Below are positions 16,384-26,136 of a DNA stretch of 64,000 nt, in pieces. Each line of letters opens with the position of its first letter. Within the stretch, counting starts at the first letter, position 1. The position numbers were made by a program, and so were the translations under genes. Source of the stretch: Shewanella marinintestina (GTDB taxonomy: Bacteria > Pseudomonadota > Gammaproteobacteria > Enterobacterales > Shewanellaceae); assembly GCF_023283845.1 (NCBI RefSeq), contig NZ_JAKILC010000001.1:186001-250000 (forward strand), given 5' to 3'. The notes below the pieces were generated by a model. It made no database searches and was not told the DNA's origin. It saw only the letters and a list, made by a program, of their open reading frames with translations.

Positions 16384-17085
16384 TTACAAACCTAATTCAC
16401 TTAATAGATCATCCGCATCAGTATTTTGTTGAGTCACTGCTACTTTGTGATCTTTTTTGTCTTTCGCATCAGATGCCAGTAACTGTCCATGCTCGGCAAG
16501 TAACTCATCTAAATCAAACTCGTCGTCACTTTCAAACTCGCTTAATTTGATAAATTCGGTTTTATCCATCGCAAATTCAAGATAAAAAACGTGATTACTT
16601 TGTGTCTTAAACGAAACTCTTCGCGCTACGCCTTCATCTAAATTAGTGTCTACAGAAATCGTTAACTCTTTATTTATCGTTAACATTTTCGGTTGGCTTT
16701 GACTAATGCTCGTTTGAAGTTCTTTGCTGATCTTATTGATGAAATCACCCAAAATCTGGTTCATCAATTCACCCATAACATTAGCAACCTCATCTGAGGT
16801 GTGGGAAATAGCTAATTCAGCCTCGGGCATGCCCATATTAAGCATATATTCACGATAGATCTCTAAGGCTGAAGGTGCTGAAAAATTAATAACAACGAGA
16901 CCAGAAAATCCACCATCAAAAATTGAGAAACAGCCAAGATCTGGTTTTAAACAGGTTTTAGTAATCGACTGCACCATACCTGCATGGGTGATTTGGCTAT
17001 GAGTAGTATTAGATAACACGTGTGACACAGAGTGGCATAACTTCAACAAAATATCGTCAGTTGTAACAGACACAGTGCTTTGCAT
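16384..17085 (-). CDS. CheX-like protein, DUF3334 family
   Basis: The 233-residue cytoplasmic protein looks like the DUF3334 family, distantly similar to CheC/CheX phosphatases. The central part has the signature-like EVANVMGELMNQILGDFINK (near residue 111-130), with the E..N spacing seen in the active helix of CheC/CheX. A central GGFSGLVVINF segment and a later FYLEFAMDK segment suggest the same alternating sheet. The C-terminal 45 residues are acidic and probably disordered. It is divergent from a chemoreceptor gene 305 bases away, which suggests, but does not prove, a link to chemotaxis. Dephosphorylation of CheY is a hypothesis. Confidence 0.7.
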   Translation of the reverse strand: MQSTVSVTTDDILLKLCHSVSHVLSNTTHSQITHAGMVQSITKTCLKPDLGCFSIFDGGFSGLVVINFSAPSALEIYREYMLNMGMPEAELAISHTSDEVANVMGELMNQILGDFINKISKELQTSISQSQPKMLTINKELTISVDTNLDEGVARRVSFKTQSNHVFYLEFAMDKTEFIKLSEFESDDEFDLDELLAEHGQLLASDAKDKKDHKVAVTQQNTDADDLLSELGL

Positions 17086-17390
17086 ATAAATAACCTTTTG
17101 AAAATATTGCTACCATACTGCCCTAAGCAATTAATAAAACATAGTAAAATAGCCAAGGTAATTAGTATCCCCCTTGCAACATCCCATATATTCAAACAAG
17201 GTTATACGTCTGGAGGAGGTGAAACTTTAGCATCTTATGTGGCGAATAAAATATCAGTTAACTTGTAATAGAATAATCATCTGCTCAATGACAGAGCTAT
17301 CAACTCAGCAACTATAGATTGAGTTAACATTTTAAAAATAAACATAAAGTTATTGTTTATGTATAACCTTTAAAAAGGTAGGGTTAAGCC
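17086..17390. other. Intergenic region between the DUF3334 and chemoreceptor genes
   Basis: These 305 bases hold both divergent promoters. A short open stretch exists on the plus strand, but I found no convincing gene, repeat or RNA structure. The only clear element is AAAAGGTAGGG just before the receptor start. Confidence 0.4.
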
Positions 17391-19058
17391 ATGTATTTGT
17401 TGCCAAAAGAACCTAATATGATAGCGCTACTAAGACAATTTACAATTCTACAACGCCTAATACTAATGCTCATGCTGGCAGCCATAGGTACTGTATGTTT
17501 CGCTAGCTTCTCCATTAATGAACAATACAATAATTTAGTTGAGCAAAAATGGCAGCAGAACGACGCTCAAATAAGTACAGCTATTGGTTTAATCGATGCC
17601 AATAAGCAACTCTCTGATAGTAATATTATTACATTATCTGAAGCTAAGTCCGCAGCAATCCACCTGTTCAATCAAATTCATTTTAATAACGACGGTTACT
17701 TTATCGTATTAGATCGCGATGGAATAGTTATTGCCAATGGTGCAGACCAAAGCTCAGTATCAAGCAAAGCAAGCGTATTATTTAATACTAATGATGCCGT
17801 CAATCTTGGCATGCTTATCGATAAAGCCAAAGTCCAAGAGTCTGCTAAAGCTGAAATTAACTTTCCTAACCCTGCCACAGGTAAACTGGAAGCTAAACTT
17901 GTAGAAGTAAAGCAGTATCAAAACTGGGGCTGGTCAATAATTACCGGCAGTAATATGAGTGATGTAAAAGAGGTCATGTACTCAATGGCCTTTGATTACC
18001 TCGTTATTATGCTTATGATTTCTATCCCTATTTTTTTATTTTTTCTTGTATTAAATATTTCGATTACGGCTCCATTAAAAGAAGCAATTGCTGCCATGCG
18101 AGATATTGCGCATGGCGAAGGAGATCTTACTCAAAAATTGCCCACAACAGGCAAGGATGAAGTCGCCGATCTTGCTAAAGCCTTCAATCTATTCGTTATT
18201 AAAATCAGAGACATGGTTGCTGAACTTCAACCTATGGGAAAAAACTTAGATAATGATGCCCAGCGACTCCTTAATGCCGCAGGAGAGTCAAATGTAAGTG
18301 TTGAACACTTACATCGTGAAACTGCAAGCGTGGCGACTGCTATCAACCAAATGTTATCGACAACGCAAGAGATGGCTAACAACACTAACCAAGCCGCCGA
18401 TGCAGCCAACAGTGTAAAAAGCCAAGCAGAACAAAGCATGACAATGATGAATGCGACTCTTGATAATACTCAACATCTTGCTGATGAACTAAAAAACGCC
18501 CAAAAAGTAACACAAGCTTTAGGCCAGTCATCTTCGCAGATCGGTAACATCTTAGAGGTGATTAGAGGAATTGCAGATCAAACAAACTTACTCGCGCTAA
18601 ACGCTGCAATCGAGGCGGCAAGAGCTGGGGCTCATGGTAGAGGCTTTGCAGTCGTCGCAGATGAAGTCCGAGCTCTTGCAAATCGGACGCAAGACTCGAC
18701 TAACGAAATTCAAAACATCATTAAAGATATTCAATCAGGCGTAAACCTTGTTGTAGCCAGTAATGAGCAAAATCAAACTCAATCTCAAGAAGTACAATCT
18801 CAGGCAAGTGAAGTAAGCGATGCACTGACAGACATACTAAAACTTGTTGCTCACATTAGCGATATGAATACCCAACTAGCGAGTGCAACTGAAGAGCAAT
18901 CGATAGTAACAGAAGAGATAAATCGTAACGTTTGCACTATTACTGAATTAACTGAAGTCTCAGTAAAAGCTAATGAAAGCAATCATAACGCGGCAATCTC
19001 TTTGCAAAAAATCAGTAAAGATTGTGCGCAAACACTAGGCCAGTTTAAAGTCAATTGA
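17391..19058 (+). CDS. Methyl-accepting chemotaxis protein with a periplasmic sensor (Cache-like), HAMP and signalling domain
   Basis: The 555-residue inner-membrane receptor has transmembrane segments at about residues 20-42 and 195-220. The periplasmic part between them has the [20 protein letters not shown] pattern of a single Cache (sCache_2-type) sensor. A HAMP domain follows ([20 protein letters not shown]), and the cytoplasmic signalling tip contains [20 protein letters not shown] and [13 protein letters not shown], which bind CheW and CheA. The ligand is not predictable; small organic acids are typical for this sensor class. The ATG at 17391 has AGGTAGGG upstream; a second ATG nine codons later is also possible. 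The gene stands alone. Confidence 0.93.
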   Translation: MYLLPKEPNMIALLRQFTILQRLILMLMLAAIGTVCFASFSINEQYNNLVEQKWQQNDAQISTAIGLIDANKQLSDSNIITLSEAKSAAIHLFNQIHFNNDGYFIVLDRDGIVIANGADQSSVSSKASVLFNTNDAVNLGMLIDKAKVQESAKAEINFPNPATGKLEAKLVEVKQYQNWGWSIITGSNMSDVKEVMYSMAFDYLVIMLMISIPIFLFFLVLNISITAPLKEAIAAMRDIAHGEGDLTQKLPTTGKDEVADLAKAFNLFVIKIRDMVAELQPMGKNLDNDAQRLLNAAGESNVSVEHLHRETASVATAINQMLSTTQEMANNTNQAADAANSVKSQAEQSMTMMNATLDNTQHLADELKNAQKVTQALGQSSSQIGNILEVIRGIADQTNLLALNAAIEAARAGAHGRGFAVVADEVRALANRTQDSTNEIQNIIKDIQSGVNLVVASNEQNQTQSQEVQSQASEVSDALTDILKLVAHISDMNTQLASATEEQSIVTEEINRNVCTITELTEVSVKANESNHNAAISLQKISKDCAQTLGQFKVN

Positions 19059-19185
19059 GCCAAATAACGGCATTAAAGACGAATATAAAATCTATAGGCA
19101 TGGGAGGTGTAATTGCCCTCCCTGTATAAATAAACTGTGATAAGCTAAATTCACTTAAGGGATTTTGAAGGAGTGAATAGATCTT

Positions 19186-19572
19186 ATGGCTCGCATGACA
19201 TTAGCTGTCCATCCGGCGCTTTATACTATCCATAGTTTATTACCTGATAGCCATATCGCCGCTGAAGTCTTCAAACAACCAATGTATTTTATCGGAAAAA
19301 CCAAAGATGAAATTTCTGTTGTTATCCCCTCAGCTCTATCAATAAATAGCATCGAACAAGAAGATAACTGGCGCTGCCTTGAAGTCCTAGGCCCTCTAGG
19401 ATTTTCCATGACTGGAATCTTAGCAAATGTCTCAGGCACACTTGCAGATGAAAAAATCAGTATCTTCGCTATATCGACCTTTGATACCGATTACATTTTG
19501 GTTAAAAACGATACATTAAATGCCGCGACCAAAGCCTTGAAAAAGAAAAACTACCAAATCATTGATTATTAG
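19186..19572 (+). CDS. ACT domain protein (CASTOR/ACT_7-like)
   Basis: The 128-residue protein contains an ACT-type ligand-binding fold: WRCLEVLGPLGFSMTGILAN at about residues 64-83, then SGTLADEKISIFAISTFDTD and YILVKNDTLNAATKAL. This matches the ACT_7 proteins related to the arginine-sensing CASTOR family. Bacterial members are uncharacterised; amino-acid binding is likely. GAAGGAG precedes the ATG by 12 bases, slightly long, and the second Met three codons on is an alternative. It lies 66 bases upstream of ptsH on the same strand, so it may be co-transcribed with the PTS genes. Confidence 0.78.
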   Translation: MARMTLAVHPALYTIHSLLPDSHIAAEVFKQPMYFIGKTKDEISVVIPSALSINSIEQEDNWRCLEVLGPLGFSMTGILANVSGTLADEKISIFAISTFDTDYILVKNDTLNAATKALKKKNYQIIDY

Positions 19573-19638
19573 TATAATTATTCATAGATTTACCTGTAAT
19601 CTACAAAGTGTACCTATCGACTAAAGAGCGACATTAGT

Positions 19639-19896
19639 ATGCATGAAAAAACAGTAACCATAACAGCCAAGCATGGTATTCATACTCGGCCTGCTGCCCT
19701 TTTAGTCAAAAAAGCTAAGTCGTTTGACTGTGATATCATTGTTGAGTGTGACGGCAAGCAAGCCAGTGCGAAAAGCCTGTTTAAATTACAAACACTAGGG
19801 CTCAACCATGGTGTTACCGTAAAGGTTATTGCAAAAGGTGAACAAGCAAAACAAGCCATCGAAGAAGTGTCTGAATTACTCATTACATTAAGTTAA
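19639..19896 (+). CDS. ptsH: PTS phosphocarrier protein HPr
   Basis: The 85-residue protein is HPr, which takes phosphate from Enzyme I on His15 and passes it to EIIA. His15 is in GIHTRPAA exactly as in E. coli. Ser46 (SAKSLF), the HPr-kinase site of Gram-positives, is present, as is usual in proteobacteria without the kinase. Length and position are standard. It begins the ptsH-ptsI-crr cluster, with Enzyme I starting ten bases downstream. No sugar-specific EIIBC permease gene lies in this window. Confidence 0.97.
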   Translation: MHEKTVTITAKHGIHTRPAALLVKKAKSFDCDIIVECDGKQASAKSLFKLQTLGLNHGVTVKVIAKGEQAKQAIEEVSELLITLS

Positions 19897-19906
19897 GGGG
19901 CATAAT

Positions 19907-21613
19907 ATGTCTGTCACCGGGGTTGTGGTTTCATCAGGTATCGCATTTGGGCAAGCATTGCACCTTAATCTGCATCAGCAAAAAATCGATTACCGACTCA
20001 TTCCACAATCCGATATTGCTGATGAAAAAAAGGCCTTAGAAAAGGCTTTTAATCAGCAAAAGCTTTATTTAAACCAATGCTTGAAACAATTAGAGCAAGA
20101 GTCAGAACATTTTGAACTCATTGAAGCAGATTTAATGATTCTAGAAGATGAGGATCTAGTTGAGGAGATCGCAGATACCATCTCTAAGCTGCAAATCAGT
20201 GCGGCTGTTGCGATTGAACGTATTTTTTCCCATCAAGCATCGGAACTTGCCCAATTAGAAGACCCATATTTGGCTAATCGAGCTCAAGATGTGCTGTCCT
20301 TAGCAAGCCGCTTAATTGCTCGGCTGAACGGGGCGCAACATTTAGATTTAAGTCAGTTAAAAGAAGATACCATCATTTTTGCCCATGATTTGACACCCGC
20401 AGAGTTTGCCATGTTACCGCGAAGGCATATAACCGGGTTAGTGCTTGAAACCGGCGGAATGACCAGTCACACAGCTATTTTAGCTCGCAGTGCCGGGATC
20501 CCTGCACTATTAAGTTGCCAATATGACACAGCTGAAATTGCTAATGGTACAGAAATCGTACTTGATGGCATGCAAGGACAAGTCTTTATCGCACCACTCA
20601 CAGAGGTTCGTAATCAGCTCAGTGAGCTCAAACGGCTAGATGAACAGCGAAAACAGCAGTTGCTCACTCTGAAAGATTTACCTGTACAGACATTAGATGG
20701 CCATCAAATATCATTACTAGCCAATGTTGGCAGTCTAAATGAAATTAGTCACCTAGCAGATGTCGGTGCTGATGGAATTGGATTATTTAGAACCGAATTT
20801 ATGCTAATGAACACCCAAACCTTGCCAGATGAGAAAACTCAGTATCACTTTTACTGCGATTCACTTCATCTTATGGCAGGAAAAGTCTTCACCATTCGAA
20901 CATTAGATGTCGGCGCAGATAAAGAGATACCTTGCCTACCAACAATCATCGAAGACAACCCAGCATTGGGTTTACGTGGGATCCGTTACAGTTTGGCCAA
21001 CCCAGAGCTTTTTAAAACACAAGTCAAAGCCATTTTACGTGCAGCAAATCATGGCCCAATAAGATTAATGTTTCCTATGATCAATCAAATTGAAGAGCTT
21101 GACGTTTTATTTGATTACATAGAAGAATGTAAAATAAGCTTGTTAGATGAAGAAAAAGGATTTGGTGAACTAAGCTATGGCATCGTAGTTGAAACCCCCG
21201 CAGCAGTACTAAATCTAGAATCAATGTTAACTCGCCTTGATTTTATTAGTATAGGTACCAATGACTTAACTCAATACACAATGGCTGCAGATAGAACTAA
21301 TCCAGCATTAACGGGTCAATATCCATCATTAAGCCCTGCCGTATTAACCCTTGTTAATGCAACGATAACACTTGCGAAGAAATATAATGTTAGTGTTTCA
21401 CTATGTGGGGAGTTAGCAAGCGACCCAAAAGTTGCACCGCTATTAGTTGGTATGGGAATAGACGAACTCAGCGTCAATCCCTGTGCGTTGTTGGAAGTAA
21501 AGTCTGCTTTGCGCAACATTCAATATCAAACATGTTTAGCCATTGCTAAACATGGATTAAAATTAACAAGAATCGAAGAGTTAAACCTTTACATTTATGG
21601 TCAAGACAAATAA
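19907..21613 (+). CDS. ptsI: PTS Enzyme I (phosphoenolpyruvate-protein phosphotransferase)
   Basis: The 568-residue cytoplasmic enzyme moves phosphate from PEP to HPr. The phosphorylated histidine is H188 in GGMTSHTAILARSAGIP. The C-terminal PEP-binding barrel shows GADGIGLFRTEF, GLRGIRYSL, RLMFPMI and SIGTNDLTQYTMAADR, and the catalytic cysteine is in VSLCGELASDP. Length and order are as in E. coli. AGGGG precedes the ATG. It is the middle gene of the pts operon. Confidence 0.97.
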   Translation: MSVTGVVVSSGIAFGQALHLNLHQQKIDYRLIPQSDIADEKKALEKAFNQQKLYLNQCLKQLEQESEHFELIEADLMILEDEDLVEEIADTISKLQISAAVAIERIFSHQASELAQLEDPYLANRAQDVLSLASRLIARLNGAQHLDLSQLKEDTIIFAHDLTPAEFAMLPRRHITGLVLETGGMTSHTAILARSAGIPALLSCQYDTAEIANGTEIVLDGMQGQVFIAPLTEVRNQLSELKRLDEQRKQQLLTLKDLPVQTLDGHQISLLANVGSLNEISHLADVGADGIGLFRTEFMLMNTQTLPDEKTQYHFYCDSLHLMAGKVFTIRTLDVGADKEIPCLPTIIEDNPALGLRGIRYSLANPELFKTQVKAILRAANHGPIRLMFPMINQIEELDVLFDYIEECKISLLDEEKGFGELSYGIVVETPAAVLNLESMLTRLDFISIGTNDLTQYTMAADRTNPALTGQYPSLSPAVLTLVNATITLAKKYNVSVSLCGELASDPKVAPLLVGMGIDELSVNPCALLEVKSALRNIQYQTCLAIAKHGLKLTRIEELNLYIYGQDK

Positions 21614-21667
21614 AGATAGGACCATGATGTTTACTAAGAATAAATATAATTCTAAAGGGGCCATTTA

Positions 21668-22177
21668 ATGGGATTTCTTAGCCGTATTAGACGCCTGATC
21701 TCAGGACAAACTGAAATCGCAGGTGTAGTAAACGTGTACGCTCCTGTTTCAGGAAAAATTGTCGCCATTGAGAAAGTACCAGACCCAGTCTTTTCTGAAA
21801 AAATTGTGGGTGATGGCTTAGCCATTGAGCCTAAAGGCCAACTAATTAAAGCACCAATTGATGGCACCATAGGTAAAATCTTCGAAACAAACCACGCTTT
21901 TAGCATTGAATCTAATCAAGGCTTAGAGATTTTTGTTCACTTTGGTATTGGTACTGTAGAACTAAGAGGTAACGGTTTTAAACGTTTAGCTGAAGAAGGC
22001 CAAGAAGTCAAAATGGGCGATGTAATTCTTGAGTTCGATATTGATTATTTGAAACAACATACCGATAGCTTACTCACGCCAGTCTTAATCGCTAATATGG
22101 AAGATATTCAAGGTATCGATAAAAAAGAGGGAAACCTCGAAGCCGGTAAAGATATTATTTTTTCTGTCAAACTGTAG
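21668..22177 (+). CDS. crr: Glucose-type PTS EIIA component
   Basis: The 169-residue soluble EIIA carries the phosphorylated His91 in FVHFGIGTVEL, with the neighbouring active-site His76 in FETNHAFSIES. The N-terminal amphipathic helix (GFLSRIRRL) is present. In enteric bacteria this protein also regulates adenylate cyclase and permeases; that role may apply here but is not shown. AAAGGGG lies before the ATG, 54 bases after ptsI. It ends the pts operon. Confidence 0.97.
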   Translation: MGFLSRIRRLISGQTEIAGVVNVYAPVSGKIVAIEKVPDPVFSEKIVGDGLAIEPKGQLIKAPIDGTIGKIFETNHAFSIESNQGLEIFVHFGIGTVELRGNGFKRLAEEGQEVKMGDVILEFDIDYLKQHTDSLLTPVLIANMEDIQGIDKKEGNLEAGKDIIFSVKL

Positions 22178-22597
22178 CGTAAAACCAAAGAAAGTAAGCT
22201 GAGATCATTGAGTCGGATATGCCTTATCGAGGTAAGCATGTCCGATTAACTACTATCTTTTGCTGGCCATCATGCCTTGCCTCAGAACCTATCAGGCAGG
22301 TTTGATAACTCAATTACCCCACTCTTTCTTATATCCTAAATGATTTAAAACTCGATAAAAAATGACTTTAAACTTGAAGTTGACGAATAGTGCTGTAAAT
22401 AAAAACATCAATATCTCTGAATATAATTGTTAACTTTGCAGGTTAAAATTAAACACTTTTTTACAAACAGGCTAAGTCCGCTATAAATCTCTTGAATAAC
22501 ACTCATCATCGCTAAGATCGCTACAATTGGACCTTGAGCAGAAACAAAACCAATGACACAATGCCAGCAACATATAAAAAGAAAGCGGAGTACCCTT
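22178..22597. other. Intergenic region between crr and yffB
   Basis: This 420-base stretch contains an imperfect hairpin at 22213-22245 (TCGGA/TCCGA ends, AT-rich middle) that follows crr by 36 bases and may act as a weak terminator; its tail is ACTATCTTTT. Past it the DNA is AT-rich without repeats. An ATG at 22553 opens in frame with yffB, but the extra residues are not typical of the family. Confidence 0.4.
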
Positions 22598-22942
22598 TTG
22601 ACACTTTTCGGAATAAAAAATTGCGATACAGTTCGTAAAGCACGTAAATGGCTAGCAGCTAATCAACTCGACGTCGCTTTCCATGATTTTCGTGAAGATG
22701 GACTCGCAACAGAACAAATTGAGCAATGGGCTAGTATCGTTGGCTGGGAAGCATTATTTAACAAACGCAGCACCAGTTTTAGAAACTTAACTGACACCGA
22801 AAAAAGTGACATTAATGAAAAAAAAGCCATTGCTTTAATGGCACTTTATCCAACATTAATTAAGCGACCGGTATTAGTGAAAGATGGACAAGTTCAAGTT
22901 GGATTTAAAGAAACTGATTACCAAAACTGGTTCAATCTATGA
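22598..22942 (+). CDS. yffB: ArsC/Spx-like reductase of the YffB type
   Basis: The 114-residue thioredoxin-fold protein begins [19 protein letters not shown], with a single active-site-like Cys in the NCDTVRKA motif, and ends with [15 protein letters not shown], the substrate-binding cap of the ArsC family. E. coli YffB is thought to be a glutathione-dependent thiol reductase. The frame is open from 22553, but a TTG at 22598 with GCGGAG seven bases upstream gives the family's usual N-terminus and length, so I use it. The stop overlaps the dapE start as ATGA, implying translational coupling, the same gene pair as in enteric bacteria. Confidence 0.85.
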   Translation: MTLFGIKNCDTVRKARKWLAANQLDVAFHDFREDGLATEQIEQWASIVGWEALFNKRSTSFRNLTDTEKSDINEKKAIALMALYPTLIKRPVLVKDGQVQVGFKETDYQNWFNL

Positions 22943-24084
22943 GCCCGTTATCTGATTCCGATGTACTCCATTTAGCGAAAGAATTGATTTCTCGCCCATC
23001 AGTGACCCCTCTTGATGAAGGCTGCCAACAACTAATGGCTTCACGCTTAGCTGCAGTCGACTTTGAAATCGAATCTATGGTGTTTGAAGATACAACTAAC
23101 ATGTGGGCTCGCAGAGGCAACAAGTCTCCGGTATTTTGTTTTGCTGGTCATACAGACGTCGTACCTGTTGGAGACTTAAACCGTTGGCATACACCACCAT
23201 TTGATCCCGTCGTAATCGATGATTACCTGCATGGGCGTGGCGCCGCAGACATGAAAGGATCTTTAGCCGCAATGCTGGTGGCGACCGAGCGTTTTGTAAC
23301 TAAACATCCCGATCATCAAGGTTCTATTGCATTTCTTATTACCAGTGATGAAGAAGGTCCATTTATCAATGGTACTACGCGTGTTATTGATACGCTTGAA
23401 GCCCGTAATGAAAAAATAACTTGGTCTTTAGTTGGAGAGCCCTCTTCAACCCATAAGCTTGGTGATATCGTTAAAAATGGCCGTAGGGGCAGCTTAACAG
23501 GTAATTTAACCGTTAAAGGAATTCAAGGTCACGTTGCTTACCCTCACCTTGCCGATAACCCTATTCATAATGCCGCCCCTGCGCTAGATGAGCTAGCAAA
23601 AATGAAGTGGGATAATGGTAACGAATTTTTCCCGCCTACTAGTTTTCAAATTGCGAATATCAACGGCGGCACAGGTGCTTCAAATGTGATCCCTGGTGCT
23701 CTTGAAGTGATGTTTAACTTTCGTTATTCCACTGAAGTGACTGCAGAAGTATTAATTCAACGTGTACTAAATATCTTAGATGCACATGGCTTAGACTATG
23801 ATATCGATTGGGTATTTAACGGTTTGCCTTTCTTAACCGGTGATGGTCCATTATTGGCAGCGACCAAAGCAGCGATTAAACAAGTCACAGGCACAGATAC
23901 AGATCCTCAAACTTCAGGTGGTACCTCTGATGGTCGTTTTATTGCACCAACAGGCGCACAGGTCATAGAGCTTGGTCCGGTAAATGCTACCATTCACAAA
24001 GTTAATGAGTGCGTCAAAGTGTCCGATCTTGAGTTGCTCACAGACTGTTATGAAGCGATATTGGAAAACCTGCTTTGCCAATAA
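22939..24084 (+). CDS. dapE: Succinyl-diaminopimelate desuccinylase
   Basis: The 381-residue M20-family zinc enzyme removes succinate from N-succinyl-L,L-diaminopimelate in lysine and meso-DAP synthesis. The di-zinc motifs are visible: [36 protein letters not shown] and GGTSDGRF. Length is standard. It overlaps yffB by four bases (ATGA) and the next gene by ten bases, so three genes are tightly coupled. dapA, an earlier step, lies at 36084-36968. Confidence 0.96.
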   Translation: MSPLSDSDVLHLAKELISRPSVTPLDEGCQQLMASRLAAVDFEIESMVFEDTTNMWARRGNKSPVFCFAGHTDVVPVGDLNRWHTPPFDPVVIDDYLHGRGAADMKGSLAAMLVATERFVTKHPDHQGSIAFLITSDEEGPFINGTTRVIDTLEARNEKITWSLVGEPSSTHKLGDIVKNGRRGSLTGNLTVKGIQGHVAYPHLADNPIHNAAPALDELAKMKWDNGNEFFPPTSFQIANINGGTGASNVIPGALEVMFNFRYSTEVTAEVLIQRVLNILDAHGLDYDIDWVFNGLPFLTGDGPLLAATKAAIKQVTGTDTDPQTSGGTSDGRFIAPTGAQVIELGPVNATIHKVNECVKVSDLELLTDCYEAILENLLCQ

Positions 24085-24755
24085 ATAATTCCCATTTATA
24101 CGGCCTAGACGAGCAACATCTGGTTGACTACCTAGGCCATCAATTAGAAGCAAATACCGCTGTAGCCTTTGCATCTTTGCAGCAAGCTGCATTAGCAGAT
24201 GAGATTGATCTGCAGATCTGTTCAGGCTTTCGAAATTTTGACAGGCAAATGCTGATTTGGAATGCTAAAGCCACTGGAAAAAGAGCCGTCTTAGATAACA
24301 ACTCTAAGCCACTTAATATCGAAAAACTAACATCAAAAGAATTGATTGATGCTATTCTTATTTGGTCGGCAATCCCCGGCCTATCAAGACATCACTGGGG
24401 AACAGATATCGATGTTTTTGATGGCAATATGATAAATAAGCAAAATTTACAGTTAGTTTCCGAAGAGTATGCACTGGGTGGTCCTTGTTTCAAACTCAGC
24501 CAGTGGTTAGACGGCAACGCCCAAAAATATGGGTTTTATCGGCCTTTTCAGCTAGGTTTAAGCGGCGTAAGCCCTGAGGCTTGGCATTTAAGCTATTTCC
24601 CTATTGCAGAAGCATACTTACGCGATTTCGATATTAACGCCGTTAGCGATATATTAAAATCATCAACGGTTAAATTACGCGAACCGATACTTGCTCAAAT
24701 TGACAAGCTTACTGCTGAATATGTTTACAGAGTCGCTCCAATACCAAAAAGCTAG
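24075..24755 (+). CDS. M15B-type D-alanyl-D-alanine carboxypeptidase family protein (VanY-like)
   Basis: The 226-residue protein has the zinc motif of the VanY family: H106 in [12 protein letters not shown], with Asp113 in the H-x6-D spacing, and the last ligand in EAWHLSYFP. The early [15 protein letters not shown] segment carries the substrate-binding Arg. No signal peptide is visible, which is odd for an enzyme acting on periplasmic peptidoglycan; either it acts on cytoplasmic or recycled peptides or is exported in another way. The start is a TTG overlapping the dapE stop by ten bases, implying coupling. Linking a DAP-synthesis gene to a muropeptide carboxypeptidase is functionally sensible. 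Confidence 0.82.
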   Translation: MPINNSHLYGLDEQHLVDYLGHQLEANTAVAFASLQQAALADEIDLQICSGFRNFDRQMLIWNAKATGKRAVLDNNSKPLNIEKLTSKELIDAILIWSAIPGLSRHHWGTDIDVFDGNMINKQNLQLVSEEYALGGPCFKLSQWLDGNAQKYGFYRPFQLGLSGVSPEAWHLSYFPIAEAYLRDFDINAVSDILKSSTVKLREPILAQIDKLTAEYVYRVAPIPKS

Positions 24756-24826
24756 TTGCCATTATATTAACCTGCGAACACTTTACTTTTTATCTATCTA
24801 AATGCATTTTTTGAGACAAATAGAAC

Positions 24827-25660
24827 ATGACGAACCTTAGCCAACCATTTACAGAAAATAGACACCAAATCGAAATTGAAGGCAGCCTCCTAAGCTATCT
24901 CGATGTGGGTCAAGGTCCTGTTTTGCTAATGGGCCACAGTTACTTGTGGGATAGTGACATGTGGGCGCCACAAATAGCCCATTTAAGTCAACATTACCGC
25001 TGTATTGTTCCCGATCTTTGGGGTCATGGTTTTTCAGGTGACGTTCCAAAAAGTTGCCGTAATCTAAAACATATTGCAGCGCATATGCTTAGCTTAATGG
25101 ATAGCCTTAAAGTCCAGTCGTTTTCTGTTATTGGTCTTTCTGTCGGCGCAATGTGGGGAGCAGAGCTAACACTATTAGCACCATCTAGAGTTAACAGCTT
25201 AGTCATGCTTGGCAGTTTTATTGGTTATGAACCGGAAATCACTCGGGACAAATATTACGCAATGCTTGATGTGATAAAAGCTGAACAAATCGTTTCTGAC
25301 AAAATAGCTCAAGCTGTTACACCATTATTTTTTGCGAATGAACCACAACCAGAGCTTATTGCTCTTTTTAAACACAAGTTAAACCACTTTAATAACAGTA
25401 ATATCGATTCTGTGTACCAACTCGGTAAAATGATCTTTGGTCGCAGAGATACCATGGATGATGTTGAGCAATTTACTCTTCCTTGCTTAATTATGACAGG
25501 AGTTGAAGACAAAGCCCGCAGCGTATTAGAAGGTTATCTAATGCATGATGCAATTGATGGCAGTCAATATGTGCATATTCCACAGTGCGGTCACATCTCA
25601 ACGCTTGAACAAGCTGATTTTATTAACCATCGATTGTCTGAGTTCTTATCAAGCTTGTAG
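24827..25660 (+). CDS. Alpha/beta hydrolase, unknown substrate
   Basis: The 277-residue soluble hydrolase shows the usual triad: nucleophile Ser105 in GLSVGAMWG, an acid near 226 in TGVEDKAR, and a histidine in CGHISTLEQ near the end. The oxyanion-hole region is LLMGHSYLWDSDMW and the GHG of LWGHGFSGD is present. It resembles the large esterase/lactonase subfamily, in which substrate cannot be told from sequence. It follows the VanY-like gene by 71 bases on the same strand and may be read with it or from its own promoter. Confidence 0.85.
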   Translation: MTNLSQPFTENRHQIEIEGSLLSYLDVGQGPVLLMGHSYLWDSDMWAPQIAHLSQHYRCIVPDLWGHGFSGDVPKSCRNLKHIAAHMLSLMDSLKVQSFSVIGLSVGAMWGAELTLLAPSRVNSLVMLGSFIGYEPEITRDKYYAMLDVIKAEQIVSDKIAQAVTPLFFANEPQPELIALFKHKLNHFNNSNIDSVYQLGKMIFGRRDTMDDVEQFTLPCLIMTGVEDKARSVLEGYLMHDAIDGSQYVHIPQCGHISTLEQADFINHRLSEFLSSL

Positions 25661-26136
25661 AGCCAGCACAAATTATGTCGTCATGCTGAAGAATTTAGCA
25701 GCAATAAGTTACACATTCTTAGCGTTATGGGTAGCTTATTGCTCTCGAAATATTGGCAAAAGTCGTTTATATAATGAACTTATATAGAATAAAAGACGTA
25801 TTCTGTAGCAACATAAATTTTTAGGTATTTTCTACTACATGCACATGAAGCCTACTCTGCAAAAGCAGGGAATTGATGTTTGGGTTACAACACCTCTGGT
25901 AGGTGGCAGTAGTTAAGTCCTACATAAGGCTACGTTTCAAAAGTAGCACTTGACGAAATATCAATTCCTCACCAACGCAATAACATTACGGCAGCATGCG
26001 AGAGCAATTGAACACACTTTTAACAAATGTTTAAGATTACGTTCCTATACTACTGAGTAGACCAGCAAGGCTAGTTAACGGTGTTAAACTGGCTTAGCTA
26101 CAAGTTAATCTTAACTGATGAATAAATAAGAGCAGA
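25661..26136. other. Gene-free region with a possible structured RNA
   Basis: No convincing gene is present in these 476 bases. Between 25857 and 25968 there are several inverted repeats: CTGC/GCAG (25857-25860, 25865-25868), GGAATTGAT (25869-25877) paired with ATCAATTCC (25960-25968), ACCT/AGGT near 25892-25904, and GCTAC/GTAGC (25929-25933, 25943-25947). Together they could fold into a multi-branched structure with the nine-base arms as closing stem. It does not match a tRNA or a riboswitch class I know. It could be a small RNA, a decayed mobile element or chance. Confidence 0.35.

Noticed and set aside
19102-19122. GGGAGG/CCTCCC hairpin after the chemoreceptor gene
   Set aside because: The stem is short and no T run follows, so it is not a convincing terminator.
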